From positions 1-57,886 of the forward strand of contig WRHP01000005.1 of the NCBI GenBank assembly GCA_009783195.1: a stretch of 57,886 bases of DNA, read 5' to 3'. The stretch is from Syntrophorhabdaceae bacterium (GTDB lineage: Bacteria > Desulfobacterota > Deferrimicrobia > Deferrimicrobiales > Deferrimicrobiaceae). The translations under genes and the position numbers were made by a program. The notes under the pieces are model-generated. The model did not search any database. It was not told the origin of the DNA and saw only the letters and a list, made by a program, of their open reading frames with translations. Shown piece after piece: positions 17,042 through 25,450 of the stretch (its first letter is position 1; every line of letters begins with the position of its first letter).

Positions 17042-17833
17042 ATGATGACATCACTTTACACGGCGGCGACGGGTATGGGGGCCCAGAAGCTCAATATAGA
17101 TGTCATTGCCAATAACCTCGCCAACGTTAACACCGCCGGTTTTAGACGCTCCAGAGCTGATTTCCAAGACCTTATGTATCATACGATAAAACAGGCGGGG
17201 ACCCTTTCTTCAGACGGCACAATAATGCCCACGGGAATCCAGGTGGGTCTTGGCGTCAGACCGGTTGCGATACAGAAAATATTCGAGCAGGGCCATTTCA
17301 GCCACACCGAAAACCCGCTTGACATTGTTATTGAAGGCGACGGTTTCTTCCAGATCAACAAACCGGACGGCGAGATTGCCTACACCCGAAGCGGCGCTTT
17401 CAAGCTGGACGCCGACGGTCGGATAGTCAATACAGGCGACGGTTATCCTATTGAACCGTCCATCTCGATTCCGGCGGACGCCACGAGCATCACGATCAGC
17501 GCGGACGGGCAGATCTCTGTAACGCAATCGGGCAGTTCGGTGTCAACGGTGGTCGGCCAGATTACGCTGGCGCGTTTTGTAAACCCCGCCGGGCTCAAGG
17601 CTATCGGAAAAACGATGTTTGTCGAGACCGACGCCTCCGGCGCTCCAATAACGAGTAATCCCGGCATTGATGGCATGGGCACGATAGGCCAGGGATTTTT
17701 GGAGATGAGCAATGTGAATGTCGTGGAAGAGATGGTCAACATGATCATCAGCCAGAGAGCTTACGAGATTAACTCAAAAGCGATTACCGCCTCTGACGAG
17801 ATGCTCCGTACCGTCAGCGGCATGGTCAGATAA
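17042..17833 (+). CDS. flgG: Flagellar distal rod protein FlgG
   Basis: FlgG forms the distal rod, the driveshaft inside the P and L rings. The 263-residue product has [20 protein letters not shown], the signature [19 protein letters not shown], the FlgG region [20 protein letters not shown] and the C-terminal [20 protein letters not shown]. Length is normal. AAGGAGAT lies upstream. It overlaps flgA at TAATG. Confidence 0.97.
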   Translation: MMTSLYTAATGMGAQKLNIDVIANNLANVNTAGFRRSRADFQDLMYHTIKQAGTLSSDGTIMPTGIQVGLGVRPVAIQKIFEQGHFSHTENPLDIVIEGDGFFQINKPDGEIAYTRSGAFKLDADGRIVNTGDGYPIEPSISIPADATSITISADGQISVTQSGSSVSTVVGQITLARFVNPAGLKAIGKTMFVETDASGAPITSNPGIDGMGTIGQGFLEMSNVNVVEEMVNMIISQRAYEINSKAITASDEMLRTVSGMVR

Positions 17834-18501
17834 TGAACTCCGTCCGCGGCGTTTTCCTGCTGATCCTGGTCCTGGCGGTTCTTTTTCCCGCCTCTGTGGG
17901 CGCGTCCACCGTCCTGGTCGAGACAGCATTGGAAAACTACATCCTTTCGGTGCGGCCCTGGTCGGACGTGGAAGTGCGCGATCTTTCTTTAAGCGCGCGC
18001 CCGCCGGATGATGTGCCGGAGAGGATCACGATCCAGAAAGGGCTTCCGGGGCCGACTGTTTTTACCTTGAAGTACAGAAACGGAGCGGTTGTGACGGCAA
18101 AGGCCAATGTCGGGGCATACGAGGAGATCGTGGTTACCTCCCGTCAGCTCCAGAAGAACCGTCATATCGAGGAAGACGATGTGTTCCTCGCCCGCACAGA
18201 GATCGGCAAGATTCCCGCGGGAGCGGTTCGCGACCCAAAGGAAATTATAGGGAATACCATCAACCGCTCTGTCGGACCCAACCTCCCGGTTCTTCAGCAG
18301 CATGTTGGCGGCTCAAAGCTCGTCAAGCGGGGCCGGACGGTAACTCTTGTCGCCGAAAGCGGCGGCGTGCGCATTTCCGCTGTGGGAGAAACGCGGGAAA
18401 ACGCGTATATCAATAACGCCGTCAAGGTGGCCAATCTCACATCAAAAAAGACTGTTACGGGGATACTGATTGATGAAAACACGGTCCTTGTCAGTTTTTA
18501 G
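17833..18501 (+). CDS. flgA: P-ring assembly chaperone FlgA
   Basis: FlgA is a periplasmic chaperone for P-ring (FlgI) assembly. The 222-residue product has a signal peptide (about 1-24), a weakly conserved N-terminal half and a C-terminal SAF-type domain with RHIEEDDVFLARTEIG, NTINRSVGPNLPVL and VKVANLTSKKTVTGILID. Neighbouring flgH and flgI encode the ring proteins it would help assemble. It overlaps flgH by 29 bases. Confidence 0.9.
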   Translation: MNSVRGVFLLILVLAVLFPASVGASTVLVETALENYILSVRPWSDVEVRDLSLSARPPDDVPERITIQKGLPGPTVFTLKYRNGAVVTAKANVGAYEEIVVTSRQLQKNRHIEEDDVFLARTEIGKIPAGAVRDPKEIIGNTINRSVGPNLPVLQQHVGGSKLVKRGRTVTLVAESGGVRISAVGETRENAYINNAVKVANLTSKKTVTGILIDENTVLVSF

Positions 18502-19177
18502 GTCATGCCTTGCATTGCTGGTTCTGGCCGCTGTCGTTTTCGCCGGATGCGCGACAACGACCGCGAAGCTTCCGCCTCCTCCTCCAAAATACGTCTCCGC
18601 AAAGGACGCGAAGGAGGAACTCCGAACGGCCAATTCTTTATGGCGCGAAGGCGGAGGTCTTCTGGATGACTTTCGGGCGAGGCGGGTCAACGATCTGCTG
18701 ACCATCAACGTGCTGGAGAGCATGTCGGGGTCCGGCGGCGCGAACACGGCTACATCCCGCAACTCCAGCATGGATGCCAGCGTAGGCGCGGTTTTCGGGT
18801 TGCCTACCGAACTGACAGGGCTGATGGGTAAAACACTGTCGCCTACGGTAAATGGCGAGATGAATGACGACTTCTCAGGGAAAGGCACGACCAACCGAAG
18901 CGGGACCATTGTTGGAACGCTCACAGCCCGCGTGGTGGAAGTGATGCCAAACGGCACGCTTGCCGTTGAATCCCGCAAAGACGTCACGATCAACAATGAA
19001 ACGCAGACGATGGTGCTTCGCGGTTCCGTGCGGCCAGAGGACATCTCTGTATCGAATACGATACCGAGCACCAAGGTTGCGGACGCCGAAATCTATTTGG
19101 TAGGCGACGGCGTTCTCCAGGACAAACAGAAACCGGGTTGGCTCGTTCGGCTCGTTGACAACATTTGGCCGTTTTAA
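18473..19177 (+). CDS. flgH: Flagellar L-ring lipoprotein FlgH
   Basis: FlgH forms the L-ring in the outer membrane. From ATG 18473 (a TTG lies one codon upstream) the 234-residue product has a lipoprotein signal with lipobox VFAGC, Cys26 being the lipidated residue. The conserved ARRVNDLLTINVLES region and the C-terminal VRPEDISVSNTIPSTKVADA segment are present. It shows the cell has an outer membrane. Confidence 0.95.
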   Translation: MKTRSLSVFRSCLALLVLAAVVFAGCATTTAKLPPPPPKYVSAKDAKEELRTANSLWREGGGLLDDFRARRVNDLLTINVLESMSGSGGANTATSRNSSMDASVGAVFGLPTELTGLMGKTLSPTVNGEMNDDFSGKGTTNRSGTIVGTLTARVVEVMPNGTLAVESRKDVTINNETQTMVLRGSVRPEDISVSNTIPSTKVADAEIYLVGDGVLQDKQKPGWLVRLVDNIWPF

Positions 19178-19195
19178 AAGGAAACGAGGAAACCG

Positions 19196-20311
19196 ATGAG
19201 AAAACCAGTTGCTAAAGCCATCCTGCTGTGTGTTACAGCCGCTTTATTGGTGGGCACGGCCGTTCCGTCCAGGGCGGAGCGCATTAAGGATCTGGCCGCC
19301 TTTGAAGGGGTGCGTGAAAACCCGTTGATAGGCTATGGTCTTGTCGTCGGCCTCAACGGCGTCGGCGATAAAAAAGGCCCCATCATGGTGCAGTCCACAT
19401 TAAACATGCTGAAGCGTATGGGGTTGAGCATCAGCGAGGCCGACATCAAAACCAAGAACACCGCGGCGGTGATGGTAACCGCGTCGCTGCCTCCGTTCCC
19501 AAAGCCTGGCGCTCGCGTCAGCGTAACCGTCTCGGCTATGGGGGACGCAAAAACGCTCCAGGGCGGCACGCTGCTGATGACGCCGCTTAGGGGGGCCGAC
19601 GGAAAAACATACGCGATTGCGCAGGGATCTGTTTCCATCGGCGGATTCGTGGGCGGCGGCTCGGGCGGAACCCAGACGGTCAAGAATCATCCCACTACCG
19701 GATCTGTTTCCGGCGGCGCTGTCATAGAGAAAGATCTGCCGTTTACGTTAGGCTCCGGCGACCATTTACGGCTTTTTCTCTATCGGCAGGATTTTACCAA
19801 CGCGTCCCGGATAGCCGCCAAGGTCAACCAGGAACTTAATTACGGCGGCGCCGCGGTGCTGGACCCTTCTTCTGTCCGCATAACGGTTCCCGACGAATAC
19901 AAGAACCGCCTTCCCGAACTGGTTTCCGTGATCGAGTCGTTCCAGATTCCGGTTGATACTCCGGCGCGCGTGACTGTCAACGAGCGGACCGGAACCGTAG
20001 TGATCGGCGAGAGCGTGAAAATCTCTCCGGTGGCCATCGCGCACGGAAACCTTACGATAGAGATAAAAACCGATCTTCAGGTATCGCAGCCCGCGCCGCT
20101 CGCGCCGCCCAGCGCCGAGACAGTCGTTGTCCCGCAAAGAAACGTGAAAGTAAACGAGCAGAAAGCGTCGCTGATGGAAGTTTCCGGCACATCGCTTGGC
20201 GAGATCGTCCGGGGGCTCAACGCTTTGGGAGTTTCCCCCAGAGATCTGATCGCCATCCTTCAGGCGCTACGTTCCTCTGGCGCGCTGCGGGCCGAGTTGG
20301 AGGTGTTGTAG
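19196..20311 (+). CDS. flgI: Flagellar P-ring protein FlgI
   Basis: FlgI forms the P-ring in the peptidoglycan layer. The 371-residue product has a signal peptide ending near SRA (about residue 27), then ERIKDLAAFEGVRENPLIGYGLVVGLNGVGD, a very strongly conserved start. The C-terminal RGLNALGVSPRDLIAILQAL is also diagnostic. It is preceded by flgH and its stop abuts flgJ. Confidence 0.97.
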   Translation: MRKPVAKAILLCVTAALLVGTAVPSRAERIKDLAAFEGVRENPLIGYGLVVGLNGVGDKKGPIMVQSTLNMLKRMGLSISEADIKTKNTAAVMVTASLPPFPKPGARVSVTVSAMGDAKTLQGGTLLMTPLRGADGKTYAIAQGSVSIGGFVGGGSGGTQTVKNHPTTGSVSGGAVIEKDLPFTLGSGDHLRLFLYRQDFTNASRIAAKVNQELNYGGAAVLDPSSVRITVPDEYKNRLPELVSVIESFQIPVDTPARVTVNERTGTVVIGESVKISPVAIAHGNLTIEIKTDLQVSQPAPLAPPSAETVVVPQRNVKVNEQKASLMEVSGTSLGEIVRGLNALGVSPRDLIAILQALRSSGALRAELEVL

Positions 20312-21331
20312 ATGTCTGTCCCCGGCCTACACGCTACCGACTTCTCCGGGCAGAGGCTCGAATCGCTGCGCGGACGGAAGGATGCCGAGGCTATTAAAGC
20401 TGCCGCCAGGGAAATGGAGTCGCTGTTCGCCTATGAAATGATCAAGGCGATGCGGGCTGCATCCGGCACGTCGGCCGCCGGCACGAATGGGCTCGGCGGA
20501 GAGATGTACGGGTCGTTGTTTGATATGGAGCTTGGCCGTCTCATGGCGTCAAGAGGGCTTGGCCTCCAGGAAATGATAATGAGAGGAATGGAAAAGGTTT
20601 CTCATCCGGGCCAAGATGCAAAGAAAGAATCTGAAGATGCCGACGCTCCATCATTATCCGAAGTACCGTCTGATTCTCCGAAGCGGTTCGCGTTTTTCCC
20701 GCCGGCGAGGACAGGTAATGCTACCGGCTCCAAAGACTCCGCAAGCGGCGTTCCCGATACCGTCCCCCCGGTTGTCTCCGCCGCTGTGGAAGTTAAGCCG
20801 GCTGCTCCCGTGGAAAATGCACGGCTGTCCTCGCCGGGCTTTGCCCCGCGCATACCCAATATGCCTGATATGCCAAGAAAAACCGGTCCGATCCCTTATG
20901 GGGAATGGTTGCCGCCCATACGTGAAGAAGGGCGAATCAGCTCCTCCTACGGATATCGGAAAGACCCGTTTGCCGGGACGCAGAAATTCCACTACGGCGT
21001 CGATATTGCCGCTGCGCACGGCGCGAAGATTTATCCGGTCAAAAACGGAGAAGTCACATTCAGCGGTTATCGGAAAGGGTACGGAAATATTGTAGAAATC
21101 AGCCATGGGAACGGTGTTGTAACAAGGTATGCCCACAACCGCTCCAACCTGGTTGCCGTGGGCGACCAGGTGTCTCCCAACACGATCATCGCCGAAGTTG
21201 GGAGCACAGGGCGCTCGACCGGGCCTCACCTCCACTTCGAGGTCCGCCGCGACGGACAGAAAGTCCCTCCTCAGATGATTTTTTCCGGATTTCTAAAGGA
21301 AGGAGCAAACCATCCGATAAGTAATGCGTAA
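20312..21331 (+). CDS. flgJ: FlgJ-type rod-cap protein fused to an M23 peptidase domain
   Basis: The N-terminal ~100 residues match the FlgJ rod-binding domain (AAREMESLFAYEMIKAMRAA, GGEMYGSLFDMELGRLMASRGLGL). After a Pro/Ser-rich linker (about 100-205) there is an M23 metallopeptidase domain (about 207-335) with SSSYGYRKDPF, zinc ligands in HYGVD and HLHFEV, and GPHLHF. Classical FlgJ of enterobacteria instead carries a glucosaminidase domain. The fusion should open the peptidoglycan for the rod by cutting peptide cross-links rather than glycan strands. A sigma28 promoter lies inside its 3' end. Confidence 0.9.
   Translation: MSVPGLHATDFSGQRLESLRGRKDAEAIKAAAREMESLFAYEMIKAMRAASGTSAAGTNGLGGEMYGSLFDMELGRLMASRGLGLQEMIMRGMEKVSHPGQDAKKESEDADAPSLSEVPSDSPKRFAFFPPARTGNATGSKDSASGVPDTVPPVVSAAVEVKPAAPVENARLSSPGFAPRIPNMPDMPRKTGPIPYGEWLPPIREEGRISSSYGYRKDPFAGTQKFHYGVDIAAAHGAKIYPVKNGEVTFSGYRKGYGNIVEISHGNGVVTRYAHNRSNLVAVGDQVSPNTIIAEVGSTGRSTGPHLHFEVRRDGQKVPPQMIFSGFLKEGANHPISNA
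21294..21320 (+). promoter_or_regulatory. sigma28 promoter of flgMNKL, inside the 3' end of flgJ
   Basis: TAAA at 21294-21297, 15-base spacer, then TCCGATAA at 21313-21320 (one mismatch to GCCGATAA). The predicted start near 21327 gives a ~30-nt leader containing GGGGGGAAGG before the flgM ATG at 21357. The promoter lies within coding sequence of flgJ. Confidence 0.7.
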
Positions 21332-21356
21332 GGGACTGCATTACGGGGGGAAGGCG

Positions 21357-21641
21357 ATGAAAATTAATGGCGGTGTGCCTCCAGAGAAGCCGGATGGCGT
21401 TAAGTTTCACAAGGTAAGCAAAAAATCGGATCAGGCAAGCGATACCGGGAGAGAAGCGGTCGCGGACAAAGTGGACGTTTCCGGAAGGGCTCGTGAAATT
21501 GCGGAGCTTACGGGTGTCGTAAAATCCATTCCCGATACCAGGGAGGGTAAAGTAGCGGAAATAAAAGATTTAGTGGATTCCGGCAAATACGTGGCCGATC
21601 CGTACAAAATTGCGGGAAAGATGCTAAACGAGGTGATATGA
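21357..21641 (+). CDS. flgM: Anti-sigma28 factor FlgM
   Basis: FlgM binds FliA and is exported through the finished hook to release it. From ATG 21357 the product is 94 residues: a hydrophilic, disordered N-terminal half (about 1-45) and a C-terminal half with DKVDVSGRAREIAEL, VAEIKDLVDSGKYVADPYKIAGKML, the sigma-binding helices. The upstream start at 21324 would precede the predicted transcription start. It overlaps flgN by four bases. Confidence 0.93.
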   Translation: MKINGGVPPEKPDGVKFHKVSKKSDQASDTGREAVADKVDVSGRAREIAELTGVVKSIPDTREGKVAEIKDLVDSGKYVADPYKIAGKMLNEVI

Positions 21642-22102
21642 GCCACCTGTCTTCCATTAAAGTCATCCTGCGCGAGCAGGAGGCTTGTTGCAAGACGCTG
21701 GTAGGGCTTCTCCAGAGAGAGAGAGGCTACCTGGTGGATCTCGATGTGCGCGCGGTTGAGGAGTTGACGAAGGAGAAGGATACCCTCCTTCTCCGTTTGC
21801 GTTTTTTGGATGAGGAGAGGCAGCGTCTCGTATCGGTGCTGTCTAAAGAATGGTCGGGCCAAAGCGGGAAAGAGCTTACCCTTTGCGCTATGGCCGAGAG
21901 GGCGGGGGATACCGAGCTTTCGGAAATGCGTTTGAAGCTGGTGTCGTTGGCGCAAAGCATAAACGATCTCAACAGTTTCAATAGGTATCTGGTTGATCGG
22001 TCTTTGAGCAACGCGCGATCCGCCCGGGGAGTATTCGAGGCGTTTGGCGATTGGTCTCCGGAGTACGCGGTGAGCGGAACGCTCTTGTCAAAGGAGACAT
22101 AA
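21638..22102 (+). CDS. flgN: FlgK/FlgL export chaperone FlgN
   Basis: FlgN escorts the hook-filament junction proteins to the export gate. The 154-residue product is all-helical: LREQEACCKTLVGLLQRERGYLV, EELTKEKDTLLLRLRFLDEERQRL, and INDLNSFNRYLVDRSLS, the usual FlgN pattern. Sequence conservation in this family is low; location between flgM and flgK makes the call firm. The flgK start follows two bases after the stop. Confidence 0.85.
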   Translation: MSHLSSIKVILREQEACCKTLVGLLQRERGYLVDLDVRAVEELTKEKDTLLLRLRFLDEERQRLVSVLSKEWSGQSGKELTLCAMAERAGDTELSEMRLKLVSLAQSINDLNSFNRYLVDRSLSNARSARGVFEAFGDWSPEYAVSGTLLSKET

Positions 22103-22103
22103 A

Positions 22104-23720
22104 ATGTCCCTGCTAAACATCATGAATATCGGGAAATCGGCGCTTTTTACGAACCAGGCGGCGCTGAACGTCACGGGTCACAATATTGCCAACGTAAATA
22201 CGCCCGGCTATACCCGGCAATCCGCGGTTCTCAAGGTCGCCGGGCCGCAGGAATTCGCTTACGGGTTTCTTGGCCGCGGAGTAAAAGTGGCGTATGTCAG
22301 GCAGAGCTATTCCCGTTTTGTTGAGACGCAGCTTCTTGGGCAGCATCAGAATTTTGGAAAAGCCGACGTAATGACCGATGTCTATTCCAGGGTGGAGCAG
22401 GTGTTCAACAGTTTTACCGGCTCCGGTCTTTCAAATAGCCTCCAGGCGTTCTTCAATTCCTGGAATGCGCTTTCCACAGACCCGGCCAGCTTTGCGCACA
22501 GGACCGTCCTGCTTGCCGACGCGAATAATCTTATAGACGTAGCAAAGCAGATGGAGGGCAACCTCCAGAAAACTATCAGCGAGATAGATAAAGAGATCCA
22601 GAACGATACTGACCGGATCAACGCGATTGCCTACGATATTGCCAAGCTCAACAAGGATATTGTCAGGGTTGAGGCGGGAAACTCGGAGCGCAGGGCGAAC
22701 GATCTGCGGGACTCCCGGAACACTCTTGTGACCGAGCTGGCCGGGCTGGTGCAGTTGAGCACTCTTGAGGACACCAACGGCTCCCTGACTGTCCTGGTCG
22801 GAATGCGCGATCTTGTTTCGGGCGCTTACGTAAACGAAATGACGTCGGGCGTCGATGCTTTGGGGAACGTCACCATCAAGATCGACAACACGGAGATTTC
22901 TTCCCGGATCACTAAAGGGGAGCTTGGCGGGTATCTCGAATCACGCAAGGCGATAGAGGAAGGACCGCTGAAGGAGCTGCGGAAGTTCGCGGCCGCCTTG
23001 ACGCTGGAAGTAAACGAGATTCATAACAGGGGAATAGGCCTCGATGGCTATCAGGGAGACTTTTTCTCGCCCCTTTCCGTGTCCGTAAGCACAACCTCGG
23101 TTGGCGCGTCTGTGAGCGCGGCGACGGTTACAAATCAGTCCGACCTGACGCTTTCCGAGTACGATGTCACCTTTAGCGGCGGCACCTGGACGGTGAAAAA
23201 CCGCGACACGGGCGCCACGCTAAACCCCGCGTCTGTAACTGTAACGGGGAACACAATAGAGTTTGAAGGCATATCCATCACTGTGGCTGGAGCGATAGCC
23301 AATGGCGACACTTTCGTAGTCAGCCCGCTGACCGACGCAATCGGGAAATTCTCTATGGCGATTACTAACGACAAGCAGATAGCGGCTGCTTATGATCCCA
23401 ATTCGCCGGGCGACAACAGAAACGCGCTGGATATGGCGCAACTTGCGGAGCAGTTGGTGGGTCGTCTGGGCGGCGAAACCTTTTCCAGGACTTATACAAA
23501 GATCGTAAGCATGGCCGGTTTACTGTCGTCGAATTCCATAGACATGTATAAATTCGAATCGAACCTCAGAGCCGAGCTCCAGAGCCAGCGTGACGCGATC
23601 TCCGGCGTATCTATTGACGAGGAAGCCGCAAATCTTCTGATTTATCAGAGAGGATTTGAGGCTTCGGCGCGGCTGATCACCGTGGCGGACGAGCTTATAC
23701 AAACGGTGCTGAACTTATGA
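22104..23720 (+). CDS. flgK: Hook-filament junction protein FlgK (HAP1)
   Basis: FlgK is the first junction protein between hook and filament. The 538-residue product has the N-terminal NIGKSALFTNQAALNVTGHNIANVNTPGYTRQ signature, a long helical D1 region (about 95-200), a variable Thr/Ser/Val-rich central domain (about 315-420) and the C-terminal SGVSIDEEAANLLIYQRGFEASARLI. Length is within the family range. It overlaps flgL by four bases. Confidence 0.96.
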   Translation: MSLLNIMNIGKSALFTNQAALNVTGHNIANVNTPGYTRQSAVLKVAGPQEFAYGFLGRGVKVAYVRQSYSRFVETQLLGQHQNFGKADVMTDVYSRVEQVFNSFTGSGLSNSLQAFFNSWNALSTDPASFAHRTVLLADANNLIDVAKQMEGNLQKTISEIDKEIQNDTDRINAIAYDIAKLNKDIVRVEAGNSERRANDLRDSRNTLVTELAGLVQLSTLEDTNGSLTVLVGMRDLVSGAYVNEMTSGVDALGNVTIKIDNTEISSRITKGELGGYLESRKAIEEGPLKELRKFAAALTLEVNEIHNRGIGLDGYQGDFFSPLSVSVSTTSVGASVSAATVTNQSDLTLSEYDVTFSGGTWTVKNRDTGATLNPASVTVTGNTIEFEGISITVAGAIANGDTFVVSPLTDAIGKFSMAITNDKQIAAAYDPNSPGDNRNALDMAQLAEQLVGRLGGETFSRTYTKIVSMAGLLSSNSIDMYKFESNLRAELQSQRDAISGVSIDEEAANLLIYQRGFEASARLITVADELIQTVLNL

Positions 23721-24727
23721 GAGTATCCACTCCGCAGATATACCGGCAGACTTCCGATGCCCTGATGCAGTCGATCGCCAACCTCTACAAGTTGAACGAA
23801 CAGATTGGATCAGGCAAGCGTATCAACAGACCTTCGGATGATGTAACGGGCGCCGCCCGCGCGCTGGATTACAAGGTTTTCATGGAGAACGGGAAACAGT
23901 ATTTGAGCAGCATCAGCAGCACTGCGAATGCTCTTTCCTACTTTGATTCCACGTTTGACTCCGTAGATACCGCCCTGTCGCGGCTCAAGGAGTTGTCGAT
24001 TGTGGCGGCAAACGGAGCCACATCGGACACTTCCAGGTATGCTGTTTCGGTGGAAGCCGGAGAGATCCGGGACCATATTTTGACGCTGGCCAACACGAAA
24101 GTCGGGGGCACATATATCTTTTCGGGCTTCAAAACCGATACTCGCGCGTACGACAACTCTTTTGCTTATCAAGGCGATGCCGGTTTGGTCAAAGTAGGGA
24201 TAGGCGGCGGAATGCTGGTTACGCAAAACGTCACGGGCCCGGAAGCTTTCACCTACACTCTCGATGCGGAAAAATCCGTCGATATGGGAAGCGGCCTCTA
24301 CGCCTACTATATTCCCGATCCGGGCGGCGGTCCTGTAACCACCGTCGAGATTCGCGCTTCCGACCGCACGACAGTTCTTGACACCTTCTCCTATGGAAAC
24401 GCTATGGAGATTGCGGACCTCATGACCAAGGCGATGGAAGATAACAATATCCCAAGAATTTCCGCCCTCATAGGTTCTATTGACGACATGGCGGATCATG
24501 TGTATAGAGTCCGCGCCGAGGTAGGAGCGCGGATGAATGTGCTTGACAGCCAGGATGCGCGGATCAGGGAATTGAACTACACGACGGAGGTAAATCTCTC
24601 CTCTGTCCAGGACGCGGATATTGTTTCAACCGCCAGCGATTTCGTAAAAGCGAACAGTGTGCTTTCGGCTGTGCAGTTGAGTACGGTAAGGATCTTGTCG
24701 CAATCATTGCTTGATTTTCTCAGGTAA
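23717..24727 (+). CDS. flgL: Hook-filament junction protein FlgL (HAP3)
   Basis: FlgL is the second junction protein, onto which the filament assembles. The 336-residue product has N-terminal MRVSTPQIYRQTSDALMQSIANLYKLNEQI, the flagellin-like SGKRINRPSDDVTGAARALDYK, and a C-terminal helix VQLSTVRILSQSLLDFLR. The motif GGTYIFSGFKTDTRAY is characteristic of FlgL. It is the last gene of the flgMNKL unit. Confidence 0.95.
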   Translation: MRVSTPQIYRQTSDALMQSIANLYKLNEQIGSGKRINRPSDDVTGAARALDYKVFMENGKQYLSSISSTANALSYFDSTFDSVDTALSRLKELSIVAANGATSDTSRYAVSVEAGEIRDHILTLANTKVGGTYIFSGFKTDTRAYDNSFAYQGDAGLVKVGIGGGMLVTQNVTGPEAFTYTLDAEKSVDMGSGLYAYYIPDPGGGPVTTVEIRASDRTTVLDTFSYGNAMEIADLMTKAMEDNNIPRISALIGSIDDMADHVYRVRAEVGARMNVLDSQDARIRELNYTTEVNLSSVQDADIVSTASDFVKANSVLSAVQLSTVRILSQSLLDFLR

Positions 24728-24832
24728 CCCCCGTGGTCTCGTATATACTGACGGGGCGGGAAGGAGGTTTTGAATCAGCGCAGTTTCCCGTTGCGAATAC
24801 CGGCGCGGCAGAATTTCAGGATGGAGTATGCG

Positions 24833-25057
24833 ATGCTCGTGCTGACAAGGAAGTCAGATGAGTCGTTTCTGATTGGAGACGATATCCAGGTTACCGTCCT
24901 TAGTATCCGGGGGAGCCAGGTTCAGCTTGGCGTCAAAGCTCCTTCTGATGTCCGAATTTACCGAGGGGAAGTCCACGACAGAATTAAGGCAGAGAACATT
25001 TCTTCGGCTGGTTTATCCACCGAGGATTTTTCAATCCTTAAGGAAAAGGTGAAATGA
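24833..25057 (+). CDS. csrA: Carbon storage/flagellin translational regulator CsrA
   Basis: CsrA is an RNA-binding dimer that blocks translation at GGA-containing sites. The 74-residue product starts [23 protein letters not shown] and contains [15 protein letters not shown], the conserved RNA-binding strand. The frame extends to a TTG at 24770, but MLVLTRK at 24833 is the family start and GGAG lies at 24823-24826. It overlaps fliW by four bases. Likely target: the fliC leader, which has a matching hairpin at 28300-28315 and a second site over its ribosome-binding site. Confidence 0.96.
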   Translation: MLVLTRKSDESFLIGDDIQVTVLSIRGSQVQLGVKAPSDVRIYRGEVHDRIKAENISSAGLSTEDFSILKEKVK

Positions 25058-25443
25058 CGATGAAATTCGAAACATCTCGGTTTGGGCAGATCGAGGCTTC
25101 GGAGGACCGGATAATTAATTTCCCGTCAGGCCTTCCAGGTTTTTCGCAACTCAACCGGTACGTACTAATTGATTACAAAGATACCCCTCTTAAGTGGCTC
25201 CAGTCGGTCGATGATCCGCAAGTGGCTTTCATTGTCGCCGATCCGAAAACGGTTTCTACCGAAGGGTCGATTACCATTGGCGACGATGTGGTGCGTTTTC
25301 TCAAGATCGAAAAGGAAGAAGATCTGGCGGTTCTCATCATCTTGCGGTCTGAAGGCGATAAGGTTATCGCAAACCTGAAAGGCCCCCTCGCGATCAATTC
25401 CGACCGGATGCTCGGGGTGCAGGCTGTTATAGACCAGGCTTGA
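25054..25443 (+). CDS. fliW: Flagellar assembly factor FliW, CsrA antagonist
   Basis: FliW binds CsrA and, alternatively, flagellin; free flagellin frees CsrA to shut off flagellin translation. The 129-residue product has [23 protein letters not shown] at the start, [14 protein letters not shown] and [20 protein letters not shown] near the end, all typical. It is coupled to csrA by a four-base overlap, the usual csrA/fliW pairing. It completes a feedback loop with fliC about 3 kb downstream. Confidence 0.96.
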   Translation: MTMKFETSRFGQIEASEDRIINFPSGLPGFSQLNRYVLIDYKDTPLKWLQSVDDPQVAFIVADPKTVSTEGSITIGDDVVRFLKIEKEEDLAVLIILRSEGDKVIANLKGPLAINSDRMLGVQAVIDQA

Positions 25444-25450
25444 ACATCCT

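Noticed and set aside
24729-24756. CCCCGT/ACGGGG hairpin after flgL
   Set aside because: The loop is 16 bases and no T run follows, so it is not a convincing terminator. CsrA-type GGA sites nearby are too common to call.
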